Positions 49,234-58,514 of a stretch of DNA of 64,000 nt are shown in pieces (positions within the stretch are counted from its first letter, which is position 1; the number at the start of each line of letters is the position of its first letter). The notes under the pieces were generated by a model. It had not been told where the DNA came from. It searched no databases and saw only the letters and a program-made list of their open reading frames with translations. The translations under genes and the position numbers were made by a program. Origin of the DNA: Eubacterium sp. (GTDB taxonomy: Bacteria > Bacillota > Clostridia > Lachnospirales > Lachnospiraceae); the NCBI GenBank assembly GCA_016292095.1, contig JAEFAB010000074.1, positions 1 through 64,000 of the forward strand. Direction: 5' to 3'.

Positions 49234-50766
49234 TTACTTCGTTTTTACTTTAACCGGTGTAATCTTACTCCAGCCATAGTATACCTTTTTACCAAGAATC
49301 ATTTTATATGCTCTTACCCTAACATAATATTTAATCTTTTTCAATTTCTTTTTCTTGATTTGTTTCTTCTGTTTCTTTGTGAAAGTAACTTTAATTTTTG
49401 AAGAAATCTTTGATACGGCTTTTGTCTTGGCACCTTTCATTTTCTTATTGGTTCCATACTGAACTTCGTATCCGGAGGCTCTCTTCACTTCCTTGATGGA
49501 ATAGGTAAATGCTTTCTTCTTTCCACCTACATCAAAGAGATTTGTCTGGATTGCTGCAGCGCATCCGGCAACAGAAGTGTTTACTGATGTCGAAGAATTT
49601 ACGCCATAGGTTTTTGCCTTATATCCTGCAGGGTTACCAATCTGAGCATACATCTTTCCGATGTTTGTAAGCACACCCGTATCGTAATCATACAATGCAG
49701 ATGATGAAGCATCAGAACCATAAAGATTTGGAACAAACCAAGCATATCGTTCTACATAACTTCTTTCATTTAATCCCTTACAAATTGTTTTCAGGAATTC
49801 TTCAGCCTTAGCTCTTTCTTTCTGATTTGCATCACCCTTTAACCACAACGCAAACTCAGTAATCCAAATAGGCTTCTTATATTTGTCATAAGTTTCATCA
49901 ATCATTAACAAAAATTCTTTGGATGTTTTGCTACTGTAGTTTTCATAATACTTATGAACAGAAATGAATGTTGTATTAGCTTTATCATTTACAGATAAAC
50001 CATTCCAGTATTCACTCCACCACTTTGATTCTACGAGCGGGCTTGCCGTAGAAATTGCAGGAGAACCTAATTTAAGGTTTCCTTTATTTGGTACAAAGTA
50101 GTTTTTCCATCTGGATGCAGCAATACTTGCACGAATATTTGATTCCCACTGTAAATCCGGTTCATTAAATCCTAATAAATACTTATAACCTGCTTCTTTA
50201 ATTCTTGTGAAAGTTTCTGTCTTCAAACCACCTTCACCGTAAATCATTGGAACAAATTCCAAATCATAGAATTTTGTGTTCTTTTCCTTCATATCTTTAA
50301 AAGAACTTGTACCCCAGTCGTAGTACCAGCCTAAATTCAGGTCAGCCGGATCAACAGCATTTCCCATGTCCTTGTTGTTTACACCAAGACCTTTCTTTGT
50401 AACATAGAATGTTCTTGTATTTGTTTTTACTGTAGTACCGTCTTTCAGTTTTGCCTCAATATAAGCAGTGTGTTTACTAACAGATGTAGTATACATTTCA
50501 GCAGACATCACTTCTGCTGTAGTTGGGTTTAATGTACTCAGTTTTTTTCCATCCACATAAACAACATAAGATGCTACATCATCCAGGTTATTATTCCATT
50601 TAACATCAATATAACCTGCACCAACTAACTTTCCTTCTTCCGGAGCAACAATTGCTGTTTTACTCCATTCATCACTCGTTTCAGCAGAAACTGCTTTTGA
50701 TTCTGTAAGTGTAATTCCGCTTACAAACATTGCAGCCACCAATAACATAGAAATAATTTTTTTCAT
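49234..50766 (-). CDS. Secreted PF11790/GH128-like glycoside hydrolase with lysine-rich Fn3-like C-terminus
   Basis: Signal peptide; LGWYYDWGT, LLGFNEPDLQW, KPIWITEFALW; basic Fn3-like tail. Confidence 0.78.
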   Translation of the reverse strand: MKKIISMLLVAAMFVSGITLTESKAVSAETSDEWSKTAIVAPEEGKLVGAGYIDVKWNNNLDDVASYVVYVDGKKLSTLNPTTAEVMSAEMYTTSVSKHTAYIEAKLKDGTTVKTNTRTFYVTKKGLGVNNKDMGNAVDPADLNLGWYYDWGTSSFKDMKEKNTKFYDLEFVPMIYGEGGLKTETFTRIKEAGYKYLLGFNEPDLQWESNIRASIAASRWKNYFVPNKGNLKLGSPAISTASPLVESKWWSEYWNGLSVNDKANTTFISVHKYYENYSSKTSKEFLLMIDETYDKYKKPIWITEFALWLKGDANQKERAKAEEFLKTICKGLNERSYVERYAWFVPNLYGSDASSSALYDYDTGVLTNIGKMYAQIGNPAGYKAKTYGVNSSTSVNTSVAGCAAAIQTNLFDVGGKKKAFTYSIKEVKRASGYEVQYGTNKKMKGAKTKAVSKISSKIKVTFTKKQKKQIKKKKLKKIKYYVRVRAYKMILGKKVYYGWSKITPVKVKTK

Positions 50767-50884
50767 TTTATTTCCTCCATCATACTTTGTTTTTTGAATC
50801 TTTCCTTATAATACAAAAGGGCAGAATGAATTATATGCACCCATATAACCCTTTCCACCCTTTCAACTGTTTAAAAGATTATGA

Positions 50885-52249
50885 TTATCTTACAACTGCG
50901 GTTTTCTTCTTTGACCATTTTCCATATACTTTATTTCCAAGAGAGTCTAAATTGTATCCTCTAACCTGGATATAAACAAATGAACCTGATTTTAACTTCT
51001 TAATTGTTAAAGATGTCTTTTTAGTTTTCTTTGATTTAGCACCCTTCATGTTGGATTTCTTAGAATACTTGTATTCGTATCCAACAGCATTTTTAGCCGC
51101 ACCTTTTAATACAACTTTAACTTTCTTCTTAGATGGGCTCTTTGCACTCTTAATCTTTGGAGCAGCTGGTTTCTTAGTCTTTACATAATGAGCCTTTAAA
51201 GTAATATCCTTTGTTACGCCCTTTGTAAAGTCATACTTAGCACCACCTAATGTATAGTAATCAATTGTATAGTTCTTCTTTCCAAGCTTCATTGATGTAG
51301 AAGATGAAATGGAAGCTCTAGCACCTTTGTTTACATAAGTAGCATAAGTCTTTCCGTTTCCTGTGAAAGAAACCTTGTACTGATGTCCAGCGATTACCTT
51401 TAAGTTAGAGATATCGACCTGACCCTTCATACCGATTTCATCCGGATATGAATTTAAGTATGCACCTAATGTGAACATAATTCCCATAGATGTTCCACCA
51501 TAAGTCTTAGGAATAGTTACTTTACATGTAATGTTCTGTCCTTCTGCCTTTGTAGAATCTAAAATTAAAGAACCATCTAATTCAGCACCTGAGATGCTGT
51601 CAAATTCAACTTTTGGTTCACCCTTTGAAACAGGATCATAAGCCTTAAAGAATGCATGTTTCTGAGAAACTGTTTCTTTCATAGGCTGGCTACTTCCATC
51701 CAAAATCGGATTTCCATCATCATCCTTCAATTCTTTTGTTGTTGATAATGTACTCTTAATATTGAATGAAATTGTATAACTACGTCCTTTTTCTACCGGA
51801 ATACCTTTTAATTCAAAATGTAAACCGTATGGGTTATCACCTACAAGTTTTCCTTTATCATTGTACTGTCCATCCCATCCACTGTTCTTTACATAAAATG
51901 AAACAGCATCTGCTACATTCGGATTAGAAACAAAATATCCTTCTGTATAACTCTTGTAGCTATCTGCCTCTTCCAAACCTGCTTTATATTCCGCATCAGT
52001 AATTCTTCCTGCTGCATAGTCAGCTTCTACCTGTTTGATTTTTTTCTGGATTTCTTCCTCTAATGCAATCGCCCATTCTGTTTTCTGACCGTTGACTACA
52101 TCACAAACAGAAAAACTTGACCACTTTCCTGATGTAGCTACATTTGCACCATTTGCAGCATGAGCAGCTGAAACAATGCTGGCAGAACCAATCACCATAG
52201 ACATTGCTAATGTAACTGCAGTGATTTTTTTCATTAAAATCTTTCTCAC
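50885..52249 (-). CDS. Secreted CBM-like beta-sandwich protein with InlB-like repeat and lysine-rich Fn3-like tail
   Basis: Signal peptide; GRSYTISFNIKST; KVSFTGNGKTYATYVNKGA...TLKAHYV; tail KSAKSPSKKKVKVVLKGA...VYIQVRGYN. Confidence 0.6.
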   Translation of the reverse strand: MRKILMKKITAVTLAMSMVIGSASIVSAAHAANGANVATSGKWSSFSVCDVVNGQKTEWAIALEEEIQKKIKQVEADYAAGRITDAEYKAGLEEADSYKSYTEGYFVSNPNVADAVSFYVKNSGWDGQYNDKGKLVGDNPYGLHFELKGIPVEKGRSYTISFNIKSTLSTTKELKDDDGNPILDGSSQPMKETVSQKHAFFKAYDPVSKGEPKVEFDSISGAELDGSLILDSTKAEGQNITCKVTIPKTYGGTSMGIMFTLGAYLNSYPDEIGMKGQVDISNLKVIAGHQYKVSFTGNGKTYATYVNKGARASISSSTSMKLGKKNYTIDYYTLGGAKYDFTKGVTKDITLKAHYVKTKKPAAPKIKSAKSPSKKKVKVVLKGAAKNAVGYEYKYSKKSNMKGAKSKKTKKTSLTIKKLKSGSFVYIQVRGYNLDSLGNKVYGKWSKKKTAVVR

Positions 52250-52285
52250 TTTTAATTCCTCCTCTTATTTCACTCGTAAATAGTA

Positions 52286-52307
52286 GCCCAATGCTTCTGC
52301 ATTGGGC
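52286..52307. other. Intercistronic hairpin between two secreted-protein genes
   Basis: GCCCAATGC-ttct-GCATTGGGC, perfect 9-bp stem with no U-tract. Confidence 0.75.
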
Positions 52308-52337
52308 ACTACTTAAATTTCTTTTTTCAAAGAACAA

Positions 52338-53504
52338 TTATTTTTTAATTTTAACCTTAACTGTCTTGCTGAATTTTCCAGCTTTGTAACCATTTGCTGC
52401 TAATGCGCGAACTTTAACTTTGTAAGTTTTGCCCTTCTTGAATGTTCCTTTAGCAACAAGTTTCTTTGCTCCTACCTTAGAAGTATATTTCTTCGTTCCA
52501 ATCTTAATCTGATACTTCTTAGCTCCTGTAACTTTCTTCCAAGATACTGTGATTTTACCTTTCTTGTTGTTCTTAGCTTTAACCTTAGTAACCTGTGCGA
52601 ATACTTTTGCAACAGCCTTCTTTGTTGTCTTTTCAACAGGCTTCTTTGTTGTTGCAGGTGCTGCTGTAGAATCATCTTCCCACTTTGTAGGAACTTCAAC
52701 ATATTCAGGATTTAATCCTAAGTCTGTAACTGTGAAATCACTTACATATACATGACCATGCCATCCATTTTCAACAGCTGTCACAATGTCTGAAATATCA
52801 TTTCCTCCCTGATCCTGCTGTGCATCAAATGCTCCAAGCATAACTGTAGTTTTGAACGAATCTAAACCAACCCAGTTTGTGAAAGTATAAGTAAAGGTCT
52901 TTGAAGTTGTTCCAAGTGCAACAACCTGCTTGTTTCCAGATATAACATCACCTTCATATGGTGCGATATCAACCTCTGAACCATCATCTCCTTTAATCTT
53001 TCCACCAACTGCAAAATATGCATACTTCTTTTCATCTGCTGATGCAGTGAATTCTACTTTATAATTATGTCCTGGAATAGCAGGAACATCAACGAATGCC
53101 TGAATAGACCATGGGTTAATTCTATATGGACTAAAATCCCACATAGCATCCCAACCAGTATTAGCAATATTAATATCAAATCCTTTTGAGGCCTGTGTGG
53201 CTGACTGTGTCTGTCCTACAGATGGATTATTGGCAGCACCTTCCGCACCGTTTCCTCTTAACCAACCTGAGATGGTTTCATTTGTTCCGTTCATTACTAC
53301 TGAATCAATGTAACCTTCGTTTCCGGCCTGAGAAGGTACATACTGTCCACCCTGTGAGAAGGACCAATTTGAATATGTAACCTCAACTGGCTCCGGAGTA
53401 TCTCCAGCATTTACATTTTTTGCTGTGTTTACTCCTACTGCTAATGTTGCAACTAACGCTAGGGATAAAGTCCCTACCATAACTTTGTCGAAAATTTTTC
53501 TCAT
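52338..53504 (-). CDS. Secreted CBM-like protein with lysine-rich Fn3-like tail
   Basis: Signal peptide; WSFSQGGQY...GHNYKVEFTASADEKKYAYFAVGG (CBM4/9-like pattern); tail KNNKKGKITVSWKKVTGAKKYQIKIG. Confidence 0.6.
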   Translation of the reverse strand: MRKIFDKVMVGTLSLALVATLAVGVNTAKNVNAGDTPEPVEVTYSNWSFSQGGQYVPSQAGNEGYIDSVVMNGTNETISGWLRGNGAEGAANNPSVGQTQSATQASKGFDINIANTGWDAMWDFSPYRINPWSIQAFVDVPAIPGHNYKVEFTASADEKKYAYFAVGGKIKGDDGSEVDIAPYEGDVISGNKQVVALGTTSKTFTYTFTNWVGLDSFKTTVMLGAFDAQQDQGGNDISDIVTAVENGWHGHVYVSDFTVTDLGLNPEYVEVPTKWEDDSTAAPATTKKPVEKTTKKAVAKVFAQVTKVKAKNNKKGKITVSWKKVTGAKKYQIKIGTKKYTSKVGAKKLVAKGTFKKGKTYKVKVRALAANGYKAGKFSKTVKVKIKK

Positions 53505-53517
53505 TTTCACTCCTCCT

Positions 53518-53529
53518 TAAAAACGTTTT
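53518..53529. promoter_or_regulatory. LacI-family-type operator-like palindrome
   Basis: AAAACGTTTT just upstream of the 53504 start; a second site GAAACGTTTT at 53721-53730. Confidence 0.4.
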
Positions 53530-53803
53530 GAAAACTCTTATTTTCAGTTAGACATATTTTATCATAATATTTTTTTAAATACAATCTCAAAATAGAAGGT
53601 TTTCACAAATAAAACTCTTTTTATCCTTAAATACCGTCATTTTTAACATAAACATTCCTTGATACCTCAAAAATGTATTATTAAAAATGCATAATTTCCC
53701 ATCGTTTAACCGCTATTTTTGAAACGTTTTAATCATATTTTTGTTTTTTGCCAACTTTTATCTCCACTATTATATTAAAAATTTCAAATACACTTGGCTG
53801 TTT

Positions 53804-55615
53804 TTATTTTTTTGCCTTGGCTGTTTTTATATTTGACCAAGAGCCTTTTCCCGCAGAATTAATTGCGCGTACTCTAAAATAATACTTCTTTTTCGCTGTA
53901 AGCTTTGAAATTTTAAGCGTTACTGCGCTGCAGATTTTCTTTTTTAATTTTTTTGTAAACTTCTTATCTAACGCATACTGAATTTCATACTTCTTTGCCC
54001 CACTTGCTTTTCCCCAAGTAAGCTGAACTGCTCTTTTCTTCAAACTCTTTGCCTTTTTCAATTTTACAGTTCCTGGCTTACTTACTTTTGAAATTGGTTT
54101 TTTCGTACTCTTTTCAGTCGTATTATCAACTTTCTTTGTTACTGTCGGTGCTACGGTAGTACTTTCCGCTACAGTTGTAACAGGTACCGTGGTATTTTCC
54201 GGCAGTGTTCTTTCTTCTCCAGTAAAAACAAACATCTTCTCATCCGGAATTGTTGTCGCATTATAGCCTTCAGGATTTCCAATGGTTGAGTACAATCTAC
54301 CTAGTTCAGTGTATAATCCCGATTCAAATTCAAACATAGAAGTCGCTCCGGAACCATTATATGAATCAATGTCATTTGTACTGTCAATATTGTACGAGAA
54401 CCAGCAATAACGTTCTACAAAAGGATAAGCATCAAGTGCCTCTACAATTCCGTTTACATAGTTTGCCATTTCTTGTCTTCTTTGTGGAATTTCATAACTA
54501 TAGTCTCTCGAGGTATTTTTGGTTCCAAATACTGAAATTTCTGTCACCCAAATCGGCAAATGATAACTGTTCCACAACGTTTCTACCGCACCTTTCAGTC
54601 CTTCCAGATCAATTCGATCCTGGTAGAAATGAAGAACAACAGCATCCACATCATTAAATGCATTTTCGTCATTTAGTACTCCGTTTACACGGATGTGTGT
54701 GCTCTGCGCGAATTCATTGTCGTCAAATCTTCTGAATTCTACCCATTGTTCAGGGTTTTTAGGGCTCTTACAAATATCTTCTCCATACATAAACTGTGCT
54801 AACCATCCAGAATTTCCTCCCGGTGCTGCTGGAGCAGGAGCAACTTTTCTCATATTCAACGGTGCAATATACTGATTCCATACACCGATTGCATCATAAA
54901 AGAACATATTTGCCTGTCCCGGAATATCCGGTTCATTAAATCCCAAGATATAATTTGATTTTGTAGATAAATTTTGAATATCCTCAATATCATTTTTGTG
55001 TTCTTTGTTATTTGGTTCATCTCCCAATCTGTTTCCCCACATCATAGGAATATGAGCAACATCCTTATCTACATCATTATCGAACGCCTTTGTTCCCCAG
55101 TTATAATACCAGGAACAATTCAAGTCCTTTAAAGCAATTTTATCTGTCATATCATCTCCGAGAGCTAATCCCTTCTTCGATACATAGAATGTTCTTGTAT
55201 CGGATACAACTTCACTGCCTTCTTTTTCAGCCTTTACTGTCAATTCATGTTTGCTGACTGTAGTTGTGTACACTTCAGTCTTTCCTGTATCTTCTGATGT
55301 AAAATGCTTGATTACGGAACTGTCTGTTTTTTCTTCCCCGATATCAGTACGAACAATATCGTCTCCGTTCCAGTACATTGGTTTTCCATCTAAATAAACC
55401 GTGTAAGTATAGCCTTCCATGGAATTGTCAAATTCCACATCAATATACCCGGCACCGATTAACGAACCTTCACCGGGAGTAATCACTGCATTTTGCTTCC
55501 ATTCTTCCACTGTTGTTGCAGCATCAACAGGGCTGGTGTAATTGATTCCGCTCGCTGCTACAACCAGGGCTAACGATACAGAAACAACCTTTTTCAATAC
55601 TTTCTTCATATTCAT
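53804..55615 (-). CDS. Secreted PF11790/GH128-like glycoside hydrolase with lysine-rich Fn3-like C-terminus
   Basis: Signal peptide; CSWYYNWGT, ILGFNEPDIPG, LPIWVTEISVFG; tail KRAVQLTWGKASGAKKYEIQYALD...YYFRVRAINSAGKGSWSN. Confidence 0.78.
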   Translation of the reverse strand: MNMKKVLKKVVSVSLALVVAASGINYTSPVDAATTVEEWKQNAVITPGEGSLIGAGYIDVEFDNSMEGYTYTVYLDGKPMYWNGDDIVRTDIGEEKTDSSVIKHFTSEDTGKTEVYTTTVSKHELTVKAEKEGSEVVSDTRTFYVSKKGLALGDDMTDKIALKDLNCSWYYNWGTKAFDNDVDKDVAHIPMMWGNRLGDEPNNKEHKNDIEDIQNLSTKSNYILGFNEPDIPGQANMFFYDAIGVWNQYIAPLNMRKVAPAPAAPGGNSGWLAQFMYGEDICKSPKNPEQWVEFRRFDDNEFAQSTHIRVNGVLNDENAFNDVDAVVLHFYQDRIDLEGLKGAVETLWNSYHLPIWVTEISVFGTKNTSRDYSYEIPQRRQEMANYVNGIVEALDAYPFVERYCWFSYNIDSTNDIDSYNGSGATSMFEFESGLYTELGRLYSTIGNPEGYNATTIPDEKMFVFTGEERTLPENTTVPVTTVAESTTVAPTVTKKVDNTTEKSTKKPISKVSKPGTVKLKKAKSLKKRAVQLTWGKASGAKKYEIQYALDKKFTKKLKKKICSAVTLKISKLTAKKKYYFRVRAINSAGKGSWSNIKTAKAKK

Positions 55616-55690
55616 TCTTCTCCTTCTTTTTTTGCTCCATAATTCTTTTCTAAAGCAACCCATAGTCTCGGGTAAATTTTATCACAAAAA

Positions 55691-55738
55691 AAACACCCCC
55701 ACAATACAAACGAAATTCGTATGAGGTGTGTTTTTTTT
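55691..55738 (-). terminator. Terminator of the ssb gene
   Basis: ACACC...ATAC...GTAT...GGTGT hairpin flanked by A/T runs. Confidence 0.65.
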
Positions 55739-55752
55739 ATAGGTGTCATTTT

Positions 55753-56382
55753 TTATTCTTCAAGATATTCTAACTTGCTAACTGACACCTCGTAGGCTGT
55801 ATGCTTCTCTGTTTCTTCTTCATTAATACGCTTAACATATTCTCTGCTTTGGACTCTTCCCCAAATCTGTATATGTCCCCCAACTTCAAAAGATGAAGCA
55901 TATCTTGCGTTTCTGCCCCAGGCAATACACGGAATGTAATCCGACTTTCCGTATGGTCGATTGACTGCAACCAGCAAATCTGCAATTTCTCTTCCCAACG
56001 GTGTTTTTCTGTAAATCGGTTCCTTACAAATATAACCGTCTAAAAAGATCTGATTGGTCTTTCCACTTTCAAACTCTTCGTCAACCTCTTCCCATTCTCT
56101 TACAAAAATAGATAAAATCAACTTGTTCTTTGTGCCTTCATGACGATTATACGACCGGAACTGACCGGATACTTCTACCTGTCTTCCTATGTAGTCTTCT
56201 GTTACATCCACCAGACGTTCGGAAACCAACAGTGGAATCACGTCTGTTAAATCACTGAGACGGTCCACGGAAATGTCTACCATATAGAAGCCTTCTCCAA
56301 ACACGTCGTGACTGTATCTGAATTCCGATACAATCTCTCCTATCATACTTACTCGGTTGTTTTCAATCACTTTGTCAATCAT
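55753..56382 (-). CDS. Single-stranded DNA-binding protein-like (two OB-like segments)
   Basis: GREIADLLVAVNRPYGKSDYIPCIAWGRNARYASSFEVGGHIQIWGRVQSREY. Confidence 0.8.
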   Translation of the reverse strand: MIDKVIENNRVSMIGEIVSEFRYSHDVFGEGFYMVDISVDRLSDLTDVIPLLVSERLVDVTEDYIGRQVEVSGQFRSYNRHEGTKNKLILSIFVREWEEVDEEFESGKTNQIFLDGYICKEPIYRKTPLGREIADLLVAVNRPYGKSDYIPCIAWGRNARYASSFEVGGHIQIWGRVQSREYVKRINEEETEKHTAYEVSVSKLEYLEE

Positions 56383-56525
56383 TGTATTTCCCCCTTTTCC
56401 ATATTGTGGTTTATTATTTTTTTATCATTATTATTATATTCACTTTTCTATCAAATATGTAAAAAACTCTTCGCCTTTTTTCGACCCCATTTCGACCTTC
56501 GCCCCTCTCGGTAAACGCAAAAAAT

Positions 56526-56550
56526 CCCCCACATACTTCTATGTGGGGGA
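56526..56550 (-). terminator. Terminator of the 56573 gene
   Basis: ATCCCCCACATA-gaag-TATGTGGGGGATTTTTT on the minus strand. Confidence 0.85.
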
Positions 56551-56572
56551 TAATAAATTCATATGTAGTGAA

Positions 56573-57457
56573 TTATTTCACTTTAACTTTCTTAGCCTTG
56601 CTCCAAGGTCCGAAGAATTTCTTTCCTTTAGCATAAGCTCTAACTCTTACACTTACTTTCTTTCCGCTCTTGAATTTCTTGTTCTTTAAAGTAACAGATG
56701 GCTTTGTCTTATATACTTTCTTAGAACCAATCTTGAACTGGTATCCAGCTACTGACTTCTTGATACCTGTAGCAGATTTCTTAACTTTAACCTTTACAGT
56801 ATTCTTCTTAGGTGATTTTGCACTTGAAATCTTAGTCTGTGGAATAATGCTGAAGTTTGTGATAGAGATATCTGTCATTGCATCTGGATCACCGTCTGCA
56901 TCGTTTGGAAGTTCATTTTCAGCTGCTGCCTTTATATCTTTCTTAAAGATAGCGTATCTGATTTCAGCATCTTCATCAACACCTGTACGATCACCAAATT
57001 CTCCACCTAAACCAAAGTATACAGTTTTTGCATCAACTTTAGCTTTGAATGTTCTGCTAACTTTCTTTCCTTTAGAACCAGCCGGAATCTTTACCCAAGT
57101 TGCATATGAAATCACTTCGTCTGTAGCGATTTTTACATAGATGTACTTATTTACATTTGATGACTTTGCAGTAAAGTTAATTGTGTATGTTTCACCTTTT
57201 TTAATATTAACAAGCTTAGTATCTTCTGTAAGGAATACCTGTGCTCCCCAGATACCGCCGTATCCAACTTTTTCAAGTTTTGCTGTGAATCCTGCAAATG
57301 TGTTTGCATTTTCCAGTGTTCCTGACGCACCTTCATTCCATCCCTGATCAGCTCCATAATAATTCTGCCATGCTTCTGCTAAACATGTTGTGCTAACAGC
57401 GAACACTAAACCAAGTGAAAGTGCTGCAGCAGTGATTTTCTTTGCAAATTTTCTCAT
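56573..57457 (-). CDS. Secreted CBM-like protein with lysine-rich Fn3-like tail
   Basis: Start reassigned to ATG with RBS GGAGGAG; signal peptide MRKFAKKITAAALSLGLVFAVSTTCLA; KKGETYTINFTAKSSNVNKYIYVKIA; basic tail. Confidence 0.62.
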   Translation of the reverse strand: MRKFAKKITAAALSLGLVFAVSTTCLAEAWQNYYGADQGWNEGASGTLENANTFAGFTAKLEKVGYGGIWGAQVFLTEDTKLVNIKKGETYTINFTAKSSNVNKYIYVKIATDEVISYATWVKIPAGSKGKKVSRTFKAKVDAKTVYFGLGGEFGDRTGVDEDAEIRYAIFKKDIKAAAENELPNDADGDPDAMTDISITNFSIIPQTKISSAKSPKKNTVKVKVKKSATGIKKSVAGYQFKIGSKKVYKTKPSVTLKNKKFKSGKKVSVRVRAYAKGKKFFGPWSKAKKVKVK

Positions 57458-57492
57458 CTTTGCTCTCCTCCTTAAAATTAACAAAATAATAT

Positions 57493-57514
57493 GCGAAAAT
57501 CGAAACGTTTTCGC
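57493..57514. promoter_or_regulatory. Operator-like inverted repeat upstream of the 56573 gene
   Basis: GCGAAAATCGAAACGTTTTCGC with GCGAAAA/TTTTCGC arms and AAACGTTT core. Confidence 0.4.
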
Positions 57515-57802
57515 TTTTTTGAGATTTGATTTTCTCAACGTCAAACCCTTTGTTGATATTCTATAACAAATTGAACAGTTTCTGCAACACATTTTTTCAT
57601 TTTTTTGAAATAAATATATTTTTATTGCACAAAAACCCTATAAATACACCTCTTTTTTTGACAGATGTTACAACACTTTTCTGACCTCCGGTGGGAAACC
57701 CTCATCATTTTTCACAGTTTCTTCATCTTTCCTTCTTTTAACGGGACTTCTCGGAGCATTTTTAAGATGGACCTTCTCAAACCTTTCCTACAAAGAAAAA
57801 AA

Positions 57803-57834
57803 GACTTTGGGAAAATCCCAAAGTCTTTAGTAAG
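57803..57834 (-). terminator. Terminator of efp
   Basis: AAAGACTTTGGG-attt-CCCAAAGTCTTTTTTT on the minus strand. Confidence 0.85.
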
Positions 57835-57842
57835 CTGTAATC

Positions 57843-58403
57843 TTATCCTACTCTCTTAGAGTATTCACCTGTACGTGTATCAATTACAATTGTTTCTCCC
57901 TGTTCTACGAACAATGGAACGTAAACTGTAGCTCCTGTTTCAACGATTGCCGGCTTTGTAGCATTTGTAGCTGTGTTACCCCTGAATCCAGGTTCTGTTT
58001 CTGTAATTACTAATTCTACAGTAATTGGTGGTTCAATTGCAAAGATGTCTCCGTTGCATGAGCAAATCTTTACTTCTTCATTTTCCTTAACAAACTTCAG
58101 AGAATCACCTACGTTATCTTTGCTGATAGCGATCTGATCATATGTTTCGCCATCCATGAAGTAATATAAATCTCCGTCATTATATAAGTACTGCATATTC
58201 TTTCTGTCGATATGAGCATTTTCAAATTTTTCTGTTGGTCTGAATGATGTTTCAACCACACCACCGTTTTTGATGTCTTTTAATTTTGTTCTAACGAACG
58301 CTGCGCCTTTTCCTGGTTTTACATGCTGGAATTCAACAATCTGAAAAATCTTTCCATCATATTCAATCGTAATACCATTTTTAAAATCGCCTGCTGTTAC
58401 CAT
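57843..58403 (-). CDS. efp: Elongation factor P
   Basis: [37 protein letters not shown]. Confidence 0.96.
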   Translation of the reverse strand: MVTAGDFKNGITIEYDGKIFQIVEFQHVKPGKGAAFVRTKLKDIKNGGVVETSFRPTEKFENAHIDRKNMQYLYNDGDLYYFMDGETYDQIAISKDNVGDSLKFVKENEEVKICSCNGDIFAIEPPITVELVITETEPGFRGNTATNATKPAIVETGATVYVPLFVEQGETIVIDTRTGEYSKRVG

Positions 58404-58514
58404 AATTTTTCCTCCTAATGTTCATACGTATAAACGCACATTTGATACAATTATAATTTATTTGCCCCTATAATTCAAGTACTCTTTACAAAAAACAGTT
58501 TTCCTTCTATATTC

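Noticed and set aside
53721-53730. CcpA cre site
   Set aside because: TGAAACGTTTTA has one fewer base than the cre half-site spacing; fits a generic LacI-type palindrome better.
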